NCBI GenBank assembly: GCA_043820045.1
Contig: JBDREF010000465.1
Location: 1-19,460 of the forward strand
Length of the DNA stretch: 19,460 nt
Direction of reading: 5' to 3'
Source of the DNA: JBDREF01 sp043820045
Lineage (GTDB): Bacteria; Planctomycetota; Phycisphaerae; Sedimentisphaerales; Anaerobacaceae
Positions 6,883 to 13,668 of the stretch are shown here, piece by piece. How positions within the stretch are numbered: the stretch's first letter is position 1; each line of letters opens with the position of its first letter. The notes under the pieces were generated by a model. That model saw nothing but the letters and a program-made list of their open reading frames with translations, was not told where the DNA came from and did not search any database. Position numbers and translations under genes: made by a program.

Positions 6883-9282
6883 GTGAAAAAGAAAAAATCG
6901 TACAAGAGAGGTTCTGAACGCGAGGCGGCACACTCGATATCTCGCACTGCGCTTGCCTGTCTCGGGGTCGGCGTGTGCCTGGTCTTCCTATGCAGTTGTC
7001 TTAGTTTCGACATCGGCGATTGGCCGAGCAAACTCGTGTCCCCCAACAATGCTCCAATCAAAAACTGGTGCGGCTCAATAGGTGCTTTTTGCGCGTACTA
7101 CCTGCTCTATTACCTTGGTCCCGGTGTCCTTGTTCTCCTGGTCTCGGCAATCTACTTTACGGTCACCAGGCTTGCGAACCGGCCGGTAGATCAGCCTGTT
7201 TTACGAATGATTGGATTAGGACTGGTAATGGTAGCGACTTCGATGAGCTTTCACTGTCTGTGGCCTCATCGGTTCTTTGATTTTCCGCCTCTGGGCTCCG
7301 GCGGGATGCTCGGTATCGGGACCACGCAACTATTACGACAGCATTTTGCCTCGTTAGGCACTTTCATACTAATTGCAGCCATCTCGATAGTCGGGGCGAT
7401 CTTGCTGGCGGACGGTCTGATTCTGATGGTGATACACGGATTTGGCTTCGTCGCTATAAGAGTCATTGGCATGGCGGTGCCGGCTTTCTCGGCGGCAAAA
7501 CAGCACTCACGCGTCTTGAATCAAATTTGGCGCGAGTTAAGCGCCCGGCAGAAGCCGGCGGCCGTTCCAAGTCAAGTACCGAAACCGCCGGAAGTCAGCG
7601 AGCCAAAACCCCTGGAGAGTATTCCGGTTAGGCAGATGGAGATCAAGAAGCCGCCCCTCCCGGTCCCGCAGCCGCGCAAAAGCACATTCACTCAGCCATC
7701 CTATGATGACTACCAGTTGCCGCCGCTGGAGCTGCTGGCTGAGCCGGAGTACGCCTGTGCTTCTGAGCAGGAGAAAGTCGTCAAGGCCAAGGCGAGCGCT
7801 TTGGAGCAGTTGCTCTCCGAGTTCAGCGTCAACGCGCGCGTCGTGGCAGCCGATACCGGCCCGGTTGTGACAATGTTCGAGCTTCAGCTTGGGGCAGGCG
7901 TTAAGGTCAGCCAGATATCTTCACTATCCAACGATATGGCTCGGGCCCTGGGCGTCGGCGCGGTCCGCGTAGTGGCGCCGCTGCCGGGCAAACACACCAT
8001 TGGCATCGAGGTGCCGAACAGTGAGAAAGAAAGAGTCCGCATCAGGAATATGATCGAACTGGCGGGCGGCAAACCGCAGCAGATGCAGATACCGCTTTAC
8101 CTCGGCAAGGATTCCTCCGGCGAAGCGATTGTTTCGGATCTTTCCAAGATGCCGCATCTGCTTATCGCCGGCACGACCGGTTCGGGCAAGAGCGTCTGCA
8201 TAAACAGCATCATTGTCAGCGTGCTGCTGACGAAACGGCCGGACGAGGTCAAGATGATCCTCATCGACCCGAAGATGGTCGAGATGACAGCGTTCAATAC
8301 GATTCCGCACCTGATGTGCCCGATTGTCACCGAGACTCAGATGGCCGTGCAGATACTCGAATGGGCCACGGTGAAGATGGACGAGCGATATGCCCTGCTG
8401 GCAGAGGCGAGAGTCAAGAACATCGCCGAATTCAACAAGCTCGATGCCGACGAGATCCGCAACCGTTTCGATCCGAGCACCGAGGAAGAAGAAGCCAAGA
8501 TTCCGAAGAAGCTGCCGTATATCGTGATCGTAATCGATGAGCTTGCCGACCTGATGATGACCGCCGCCAAGGAGATCGAAGCCTACATAGTCCGCCTCGC
8601 GCAGAAGAGTCGAGCTGTCGGAATTCATATCGTTCTCGCCACCCAGCGCCCACAGGCGACAGTTGTTACGGGTTTAATAAAGTCAAACATGCCGACCAGG
8701 ATCGCCTTCCGGGTGGCGGCCAGGATGGACAGCCGGATTATCCTCGACCAGAACGGAGCCGAGACGCTCCTCGGAGAGGGTGACATGCTGTTCCTCAAGC
8801 CCGGTACGAGCGAACTGGTCCGAGCCCAAGGCACGTTCCTGGATGAAGGTGAGATCAAGCGAATCGTCAAGCATCTCAAGGAGATTGCCGAGCCGCAGTT
8901 CCATCCGGAGCTTACGCAGCTCAAGAAGGTGGACACATCCGAGATGTCCAGAGACGATATGTTCGATGATGCGGTTCGTATCGTCCTGGAGACCAAGCGA
9001 GGCAGCGTCTCACTGCTCCAGCGAAGATTGAGCATCGGCTACGCCAGGGCTTCGCGCATTATCGAGCTGATGGCCGCCGCGGGAATATTGGGCGAGTACA
9101 AAGGAAGCCAGGCGCGCGAGGTTACAATGACGCTGGAGGAGTACGAGCATGTCCGTGAGCAGATGGATGCCGACGCCGAGGCCGGGTACGAAGACCTGGC
9201 CGAGACCGAGGTTTTATCTGAGCCGGCCTACGTGAGCGAGGGCCAGCGAGAGTACATGGCCACCGAGAGCGAGGACGATTGA
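6883..9282 (+). CDS. ftsK: DNA translocase FtsK/SpoIIIE
   Basis: FtsK pumps chromosomal DNA through the closing division septum and couples chromosome dimer resolution to division. The 799-residue protein has a basic N-terminus and a membrane domain at about 20-200 with around four hydrophobic segments. A Pro-rich linker follows (about 220-285). The motor alpha domain is at about 300-400. The beta RecA-like domain has Walker A AGTTGSGKS (429-437), Walker B IVIVIDELAD (547-556) and ATQRPQATVV (586-595). The C-terminal winged-helix gamma domain (about 690-748, with RRLSIGYARASRI) reads orienting DNA sequences and contacts XerD in other bacteria. A Glu/Asp-rich tail follows. The start is GTG 6883, the first start codon after an in-frame TGA at 6850; the ribosome binding site is poor. 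The short linker resembles SpoIIIE-size proteins rather than the very long E. coli FtsK. Confidence 0.97.
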   Translation: MKKKKSYKRGSEREAAHSISRTALACLGVGVCLVFLCSCLSFDIGDWPSKLVSPNNAPIKNWCGSIGAFCAYYLLYYLGPGVLVLLVSAIYFTVTRLANRPVDQPVLRMIGLGLVMVATSMSFHCLWPHRFFDFPPLGSGGMLGIGTTQLLRQHFASLGTFILIAAISIVGAILLADGLILMVIHGFGFVAIRVIGMAVPAFSAAKQHSRVLNQIWRELSARQKPAAVPSQVPKPPEVSEPKPLESIPVRQMEIKKPPLPVPQPRKSTFTQPSYDDYQLPPLELLAEPEYACASEQEKVVKAKASALEQLLSEFSVNARVVAADTGPVVTMFELQLGAGVKVSQISSLSNDMARALGVGAVRVVAPLPGKHTIGIEVPNSEKERVRIRNMIELAGGKPQQMQIPLYLGKDSSGEAIVSDLSKMPHLLIAGTTGSGKSVCINSIIVSVLLTKRPDEVKMILIDPKMVEMTAFNTIPHLMCPIVTETQMAVQILEWATVKMDERYALLAEARVKNIAEFNKLDADEIRNRFDPSTEEEEAKIPKKLPYIVIVIDELADLMMTAAKEIEAYIVRLAQKSRAVGIHIVLATQRPQATVVTGLIKSNMPTRIAFRVAARMDSRIILDQNGAETLLGEGDMLFLKPGTSELVRAQGTFLDEGEIKRIVKHLKEIAEPQFHPELTQLKKVDTSEMSRDDMFDDAVRIVLETKRGSVSLLQRRLSIGYARASRIIELMAAAGILGEYKGSQAREVTMTLEEYEHVREQMDADAEAGYEDLAETEVLSEPAYVSEGQREYMATESEDD

Positions 9283-9340
9283 GGCCGGAGAACAGACGTT
9301 GAGCAACGGCCTTGAAGTCTTCAAATCAGGTTTCAGCAAT

Positions 9341-9369
9341 TCGACAACGGCCTTCACATCTGGTAAACT
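9341..9369 (+). promoter_or_regulatory. Candidate promoter giving leaderless rlmN mRNA
   Basis: TCGACA (9341-9346, five of six matches to TTGACA) is followed after exactly 17 bases by TAAACT (9364-9369, four of six matches to TATAAT). The rlmN ATG begins at 9376, only 6 bases after the -10 box, which is where transcription normally starts. No Shine-Dalgarno sequence precedes the ATG, consistent with a leaderless message. Confidence 0.45.
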
Positions 9370-9375
9370 TTGCCC

Positions 9376-10407
9376 ATGAAAACCGGGGACCTCAAAGATA
9401 AAACGCTCGGCGAGCTTGAGCAGATAGTCGTTGACCTGGGCGGTAAGAAATACCTGGCCGGGTACATATTCCGCTTCATCCACGTCGATGGCGCGACGGA
9501 GATTTCCCAGATAACACCCCTGAGCAAGACCTTTCGAGTCAAACTGGCCGAGCGAGGATACCGCATCTCCCGCCTTGCCCTCTCGAAAAAACTGATCGAC
9601 AAAGACGAAACCGCCAAATATCTCTTCGTGCTGAGCGACGCCGTGCCGATCGAGACTGTGCTGCTGCTTGACGACCGGCGAAAGACGCTGTGCCTCTCGA
9701 CTCAGGCCGGCTGCACGATGGGCTGCCTGTTCTGCGCCACGGGCAAGATCGGATTACGACGAAATCTCACCGCCGCGGAAATCGTCGATCAGGTCAACGC
9801 TGTGCAGGCCGATGCCGGCAGGATAAGCAACGTCGTTTATATGGGCATGGGCGAGCCGCTGGCCAACTACGCCCCCGTTATCAAGTCGCTCGGCATCTTG
9901 AACCACCCGGCCGGCAAGAACATCGGCGTCCGCCATATTACCGTCAGCACATGCGGCATCGCGCCGGCGATTAGAAAACTCGCGGCCGAAGACGTCCGTC
10001 CTCGGCTGGCGGTCTCGCTCAACGCGTCGACCGATGCCCTGCGGACCCAATTGATGCCCATAAACGCTAAGTACCCGCTGGGCGAACTGCTCAAGGCCGT
10101 GCGCTTCTACCAGGGCCAGACGCACCAGCGCGTGACTTTCGAGTACGTAATGATAAAAGGATTGAACGATTCGACTCGCCACGCCGGAATGCTTCTCAAA
10201 CTGCTGGCCGGCCTGATGTGCAACGTCAACCTGATCGAGCACAATCCTTATCCTGGCTGCGAGTTCGCCGCGAGCAGCGGCGAGCGCATAAAGGAGTTCG
10301 CCTCGGTTCTGGAGGCCGCCGGAGTCGAGACGACCATTCGCTTCCGGATGGGCCGGGGTATCAAAGCCGCCTGCGGCCAGCTCGGAGCGGACTGGCTGGT
10401 TACATAA
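9376..10407 (+). CDS. rlmN: Dual-specificity rRNA/tRNA (adenine-C2) methyltransferase RlmN
   Basis: RlmN is a radical-SAM enzyme that methylates C2 of A2503 in 23S rRNA and A37 in some tRNAs, supporting decoding accuracy. The product is 343 residues. The cluster-binding CX3CX2C is Cys113, Cys117 and Cys120 (GCTMGCLFCATG). The GMGEPLAN motif follows in the barrel. Cys333 (AACGQL) corresponds to the methyl-carrying Cys355 of the E. coli enzyme and Cys106 to its partner Cys118, so the full two-cysteine mechanism is retained. An in-frame TTG at 9370 exists, but ATG 9376 gives the natural N-terminus. The gene follows ftsK by 93 bases and is followed by the PfkB-family kinase after 21 bases, so the latter two are probably co-transcribed. 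RlmN is distinguished from Cfr by overall similarity; I am confident of this. Confidence 0.96.
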   Translation: MKTGDLKDKTLGELEQIVVDLGGKKYLAGYIFRFIHVDGATEISQITPLSKTFRVKLAERGYRISRLALSKKLIDKDETAKYLFVLSDAVPIETVLLLDDRRKTLCLSTQAGCTMGCLFCATGKIGLRRNLTAAEIVDQVNAVQADAGRISNVVYMGMGEPLANYAPVIKSLGILNHPAGKNIGVRHITVSTCGIAPAIRKLAAEDVRPRLAVSLNASTDALRTQLMPINAKYPLGELLKAVRFYQGQTHQRVTFEYVMIKGLNDSTRHAGMLLKLLAGLMCNVNLIEHNPYPGCEFAASSGERIKEFASVLEAAGVETTIRFRMGRGIKAACGQLGADWLVT

Positions 10408-10428
10408 ACAGAGTTCATTGGAGTGTCA

Positions 10429-11382
10429 ATGCCACAGAGAACATCAATCATCACGATAGGCCTTTCACCTGCGTGGGACATCACCTGCCGCGGCCGTAAC
10501 CTGGATTGGGGTTCGCATCAGTTTATAGACGAACAGACCACCCGCCCGGCAGGAAAGGCCCTCAATGTTTCGAAGGCACTGGCGTGGATGGGTCAAAGAA
10601 GTATCGCCGCCGGGCTCTGGGGGCGCGACGACTACCCGCAGATGCTCGAAGCCATGAAGGCTTTGAAACGCGAGCTTGTGGTCAAGATGACGGCAGTTGC
10701 CGGCGCAACACGCCGGAATGTCACCATCGTCGATACTGCCAATAACCGCGATATGCACCTGCGCAATGAGAGCCGGTTGGCGTCGAAGAAGGCTCTGAGA
10801 CAAATGCAGGCCGACCTTCAAAGAATAGTGAGCAAAGGCAGCATCTGTGTCTTCGCCGGGACGATGGACGATGGAGAACTTTTGGAGGATGTGATTCGCA
10901 TCGTAAGGCTCTGCGCCTCCCGCAGAGCAAAAATTGTGCTCGATACATCGGGACGGCCCCTAAGAAGGATAGTCGATACCGGCGTCGTCTGGATGATAAA
11001 GCCCAACGTCGCTGAATTGTGCGAATTGGCGGGCCGCGAGATTGGTGATACCCCGGCACACCTGGCCCGGGCAGGCGCCGAATGGCTCGATAAAGTCGAG
11101 GTCGTTCTGATAAGCCGCGGCAGTAAAGGCAGCGTCCTGGTTACTCGGGAAGGCACGTGGCAAAGCCGATGTATCGGCCGCAAAAAGGTGGTATCAACGG
11201 TCGGCTGTGGCGATTTCCTGTTGGCCGGCTTTCTCAAGGGCCTGAAAGACAAATCCGACGCCGCTTCCGCCCTGGAAACCGCAACAGAAGTAGCCGGCGC
11301 GAAGGCGTATGGTTTGACGGAAAGCAAGACCTGGCTCCAAGTGAAGCGGCAGATTCAAGTAAGAACCGGCCGTGTACGGTAG
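10429..11382 (+). CDS. PfkB-family kinase, 1-phosphofructokinase/tagatose-6-P kinase-like
   Basis: The 317-residue protein belongs to the ribokinase/PfkB family, subgroup FruK/LacC. These kinases phosphorylate a sugar phosphate such as fructose 1-phosphate or tagatose 6-phosphate with ATP. Visible motifs are RPAGKALNVSKAL (39-51, the sugar-binding Gly-rich signature), KPNVAEL, and the anion-hole/catalytic STVGCGD with Asp262 (GCGD at 259-262; the family usually has GAGD). ATG 10429 is preferred because GGAG (10420-10423) lies 5 bases upstream; a GTG at 10423 would overlap that site. It follows rlmN closely. No PTS or other sugar genes lie nearby, so the substrate cannot be assigned from context. 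It ends 5 bases from the convergent membrane-protein gene. Confidence 0.85.
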   Translation: MPQRTSIITIGLSPAWDITCRGRNLDWGSHQFIDEQTTRPAGKALNVSKALAWMGQRSIAAGLWGRDDYPQMLEAMKALKRELVVKMTAVAGATRRNVTIVDTANNRDMHLRNESRLASKKALRQMQADLQRIVSKGSICVFAGTMDDGELLEDVIRIVRLCASRRAKIVLDTSGRPLRRIVDTGVVWMIKPNVAELCELAGREIGDTPAHLARAGAEWLDKVEVVLISRGSKGSVLVTREGTWQSRCIGRKKVVSTVGCGDFLLAGFLKGLKDKSDAASALETATEVAGAKAYGLTESKTWLQVKRQIQVRTGRVR

Positions 11383-11387
11383 GTCGG

Positions 11388-11942
11388 CTATTGGCTTTCC
11401 TGTTGCGAGGCACATTGTTCAAGAGTTTTCTTCACTTGCCAGCGGACAAAATGCGGAGCGCCGAAGATAAGATAAAGGGCCAGCACCGCTTTGAGAAAAT
11501 CGTATATACTCCTGAATTGTTCCCGCATCAATAATCCTTCAACCTGCGGCATTCTGTTGAATATGAATATATTGTCGATACCCGAGCCGAGAGAAGAAGG
11601 GGCCTCTAATATGGTGGGTATGGACTTGGACAGTAGCATCAGGCCCGCAAAGACAAGTCCTACTCGCAACGATTTGACCAGTCACGCCATCTGGGTTCGG
11701 CGGTCCACCTGGCAGCCGGGGCCTGCCATTTTGCGGGCCAGGCCGTCATTATTGAAGGCCAGAAAATAGACTACGACCGCTGCAAACGCCGTAAATACGC
11801 AGAAAAACGCTATATCACGCCCAACAGCAGCCCCTCCAGTCGCGGACCCGGAACCCACGGGATAGAAATAGTACAGGGTAATGACGGCGTAGATGCCCAG
11901 GACGGTCAGCACGGATTTGGCAATTATCTGCATTTTTGTCAT
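11388..11942 (-). pseudogene. Small four-helix membrane protein interrupted by in-frame TGA
   Basis: I do not recognise the family. Read on the minus strand from ATG 11942, supported by GAGG at 11950-11953 with 7 bases spacing, 86 residues are encoded before a TGA at 11682-11684. The very same frame then continues for another 97 codons to TAG at 11388-11390. The first part has two hydrophobic helices (about 6-28 and 42-63). The second part has two more (about 92-108 and 150-165) and a basic, Gln-rich end. The seamless frame and consistent membrane-protein character on both sides suggest one original protein of about 184 residues with a TGG-to-TGA (Trp to stop) change. Alternatives are a sequencing error, two separate small proteins (the second could start at TTG 11669, but lacks an obvious ribosome site), or read-through. 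Confidence 0.6.
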
Positions 11943-12034
11943 TTCGCTACCTCGCCAGCGAGCACGTGTCGTACATATTCTATGCGTCAATTACCCCTTG
12001 TCCGGCAGTTTGAGATTTTTTTGCAGAAAACTTC

Positions 12035-12062
12035 TTGATTCGGGCCTTTTGGTTGGTACAAT
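12035..12062 (+). promoter_or_regulatory. Strong candidate promoter for structured RNA / tRNA-Gln
   Basis: TTGATT (12035-12040) is followed after 16 bases by TACAAT (12057-12062), which matches the -10 consensus at five of six positions. Transcription would start near 12069. No gene begins directly downstream; the next elements are the candidate RNA and then tRNA-Gln at 12289, so it may drive either or both. Confidence 0.5.
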
Positions 12063-12068
12063 TACTTC

Positions 12069-12199
12069 ATTGTGACCGCTCCGTCGCACGGGGTAGCTTT
12101 GGGATTAATCAATCTCTTTGGGGTCGGCAGTATCACGGCGTGGCCGACTCAAGCCTCCGGCGGGGCCAACTCGGGCCGGAACAGTGCGGCCCCCGTGAC
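12069..12199 (+). ncRNA. Candidate multibranched structured RNA, family unknown
   Basis: A closing stem CACGGGG (12087-12093) with CCCCGTG (12191-12197) has 7 perfect pairs. It encloses three consecutive hairpins. H1 is GGGATT/AATCTC (12101-12116, 4-base loop, one G-U). H2 is GGGTCGGC/GCCGACTC (12121-12128 and 12143-12150, one G-U, with a further CAC-GGC-GTG hairpin at its tip). H3 is TCCGGC/GCCGGA (12156-12161 and 12175-12180). It begins just after a good promoter and precedes tRNA-Gln. I cannot match it to a known riboswitch or small RNA. Such pairings can arise by chance in GC-rich DNA, so it needs comparative support. Confidence 0.35.
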
Positions 12200-12209
12200 A
12201 GATGGTAAG

Positions 12210-12284
12210 AATGATTATCGATGAATGATAATTGATTAATTGGTGCAGCATCGTAACGCAATAATCATTTATCAATAATCATTT
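12210..12284. repeat. AT-rich inverted repeat left of tRNA-Gln
   Basis: The left arm (12210-12241, ATGATTA-type) is nearly the reverse complement of the right arm (12260-12284), with about three mismatches over 25 bases; about 18 bases separate them. The left arm is also a direct repeat of 12367-12398 on the other side of the tRNA gene, with 3 mismatches in 32 bases. Confidence 0.6.
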
Positions 12285-12288
12285 GCAA

Positions 12289-12360
12289 TACCCGATGGTG
12301 TAATTGGTAACACATGGGCTTTTGGTGCCCATATTCCAGGTTCGAGTCCTGGTCGGGTAG
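12289..12360 (+). tRNA. tRNA-Gln (anticodon UUG)
   Basis: A complete 72-base cloverleaf can be drawn. The acceptor stem is TACCCGA (12289-12295) with TCGGGTA (12353-12359) and discriminator G at 12360. The D arm contains GTG...CAC with GGTAA. The anticodon stem is TGGGC/GCCCA (12315-12319 and 12327-12331), with loop TTTTGGT and anticodon TTG at 12322-12324. The T arm is CCAGG-TTCGAGT-CCTGG. The weak U1-A72 pair is typical of glutamine tRNAs. The 3' CCA is not encoded and must be added after transcription. There is no intron. Confidence 0.96.
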
Positions 12361-12365
12361 CTTTG

Positions 12366-12428
12366 AAATGATTAACGATGAATGATAAATGATTATTTAG
12401 CGGCAATTCATCAATAATCAATTATTTT
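12366..12428. repeat. AT-rich repeats right of tRNA-Gln
   Basis: 12367-12398 repeats 12210-12241 in the same orientation (29 of 32 bases identical). A second block at 12404-12428 (CATCAATAATCAATTATT core) is partly inverted relative to it. Together with the left-side copies these AT-rich repeats bracket the tRNA gene and reach to within 11 bases of the glmU start. Confidence 0.6.
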
Positions 12429-12438
12429 AGGCGATTTT

Positions 12439-13665
12439 ATGGCCGAGACGGCAGCGATAATCTTAGCGGCAGGTATCAGTAAGCGGATGAACACGCAGAT
12501 AGCGAAAGTTCTGCATGAAGTCTGCGGCCGTCCTATGCTGGCCTATGTGCTCGACGCCTGCCGGCAGGTCGGAGTAAAGAGGATTTACGTGGTGGTTGGT
12601 TTCTCCGCCGAGCAGGTCAAGGAGCAGTTCGGCGGCGCCGACGATGTCGTCTGGGTCGAGCAGGACCGGCAATTGGGTACGGGCCACGCGGTTCTTTGCT
12701 GTAAGGAGCACCTCAAAGACTTTGACGGCCAGACCATGATACTGTGCGGCGACGGTCCCCTCATTCGCGCCCAGACGCTGAAAACACTGATACAAAAGCA
12801 CGAGTCCGGACAATCGGCGGCTACGCTGGCGACCGCGGTGCTCGACGACCCGACCGGATACGGGCGAATAATTCGCGATACTTACGGCAACATGCAGGGT
12901 ATCGTCGAGGACAGCGACTGCACGCCGGCTCAATTAACTATCAAAGAGATCAATCCGAGCAATTATCTGTTCAATAACAAGATTCTCTTTCAGGCGATGG
13001 AGAAGGTCAAGCCCGACAACGTCAAGCATGAATACTATCTGACGGATGCGGTCTCCGGAATACTCGCAACCGGGCATAAGGTCGAGGCTATTACGGCGGT
13101 GCCGCCGGACGAGGCTATCGGCATCAACAGCAGGTCGCAGTTGAGCGAGGCCAGCAAGATTATGCAGCGGAGGATTCAACGGCGGCTGATGGAGGACGGC
13201 GTAACGATAGTTGACCCGGACAACACCTGGATCGACGCGCGGGCACAGATCGGGCAGGACACCGTGATCGAGCCGTTCACGTATATTCACGGCCAGGTCA
13301 CCATCGGCCAGGGCTGCCGGGTGGGGCCGTTCGCCTATTTGAGAGACGGCACGGTATTGAAGAACGATGTTGTCCTGGGCGTTTATACTGAAGTCAAGAA
13401 CTCCACGTTGTCCGATGGCGTCCGGGCGAGGCACCACAGCTTTATCGGCGATGCAATCGTGGGAAGAAACGTCAACGTCGGCGCCGGCTCCATAACGGCC
13501 AATTTCGACGGGCAGAAAGTGAACGAGACAAAGATAGGAGACAACTGCTACATCGGTTCGGGGGCCGTACTTATAGCGCCGCTCGAACTCAAAGCCGGTT
13601 CTAATGTGGGCGCCGGAAAGGTGGTTTCACAGGAAAACGTAACTGAATTGGGCAAAAAAGGCTAA
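12439..13665 (+). CDS. glmU: Bifunctional GlmU: GlcNAc-1-P uridylyltransferase/GlcN-1-P acetyltransferase
   Basis: GlmU makes UDP-N-acetylglucosamine, the precursor of peptidoglycan and lipopolysaccharide. The N-terminal nucleotidyltransferase (about 1-235) shows LAAGISKRM (9-17) with KVLH (23-26), QLGTGHA (78-84) and CGDGPLI with Asp105. The C-terminal left-handed beta-helix (about 255-395) shows hexapeptide repeats, the conserved R302 and K320 environments, His332 at the position of E. coli acetyltransferase His363, and NVGAGSITANFDG (346-358). At 408 residues it is about 50 shorter than E. coli GlmU (456) and ends soon after the last helix coils, lacking the usual C-terminal arm. The Tyr of the E. 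coli HLTYLGD motif is Phe here. The acetyltransferase half is therefore probable but less certain. ATG 12439 has only a weak TAGG upstream. prs follows after 3 bases. Confidence 0.93.
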   Translation: MAETAAIILAAGISKRMNTQIAKVLHEVCGRPMLAYVLDACRQVGVKRIYVVVGFSAEQVKEQFGGADDVVWVEQDRQLGTGHAVLCCKEHLKDFDGQTMILCGDGPLIRAQTLKTLIQKHESGQSAATLATAVLDDPTGYGRIIRDTYGNMQGIVEDSDCTPAQLTIKEINPSNYLFNNKILFQAMEKVKPDNVKHEYYLTDAVSGILATGHKVEAITAVPPDEAIGINSRSQLSEASKIMQRRIQRRLMEDGVTIVDPDNTWIDARAQIGQDTVIEPFTYIHGQVTIGQGCRVGPFAYLRDGTVLKNDVVLGVYTEVKNSTLSDGVRARHHSFIGDAIVGRNVNVGAGSITANFDGQKVNETKIGDNCYIGSGAVLIAPLELKAGSNVGAGKVVSQENVTELGKKG

Positions 13666-13668
13666 GAC

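Larger units (their letters stand above)
11943..12288. other. Intergenic region between membrane-protein gene and tRNA-Gln
   Basis: No protein gene is supported in this 346-base stretch. From left to right it holds the minus-strand gene's ribosome site (11950-11953), a plus-strand promoter candidate (12035-12062), a candidate structured RNA (about 12069-12199), and AT-rich repeat arms (12210-12241 and 12260-12284). Each is listed separately. Confidence 0.6.

Noticed and set aside
6592..6933. Small open frames on both strands in the topA-ftsK gap
   Set aside because: They are short, lack ribosome sites and family motifs, and the minus-strand one overlaps the ftsK start. The RNA-structure reading is at least as good.
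11670..11690. TGA as selenocysteine or reassigned Trp codon
   Set aside because: TGA ends several core genes here and no selenoprotein-like context or hairpin is evident after it; a nonsense mutation or sequence error is simpler.
12121..12200. c-di-GMP-I (GEMM) riboswitch
   Set aside because: Only AAGCCTCCGG is similar. The AGGGCAAACC-like segment and the GGTAGC receptor part are not present, and no fitting downstream gene exists.
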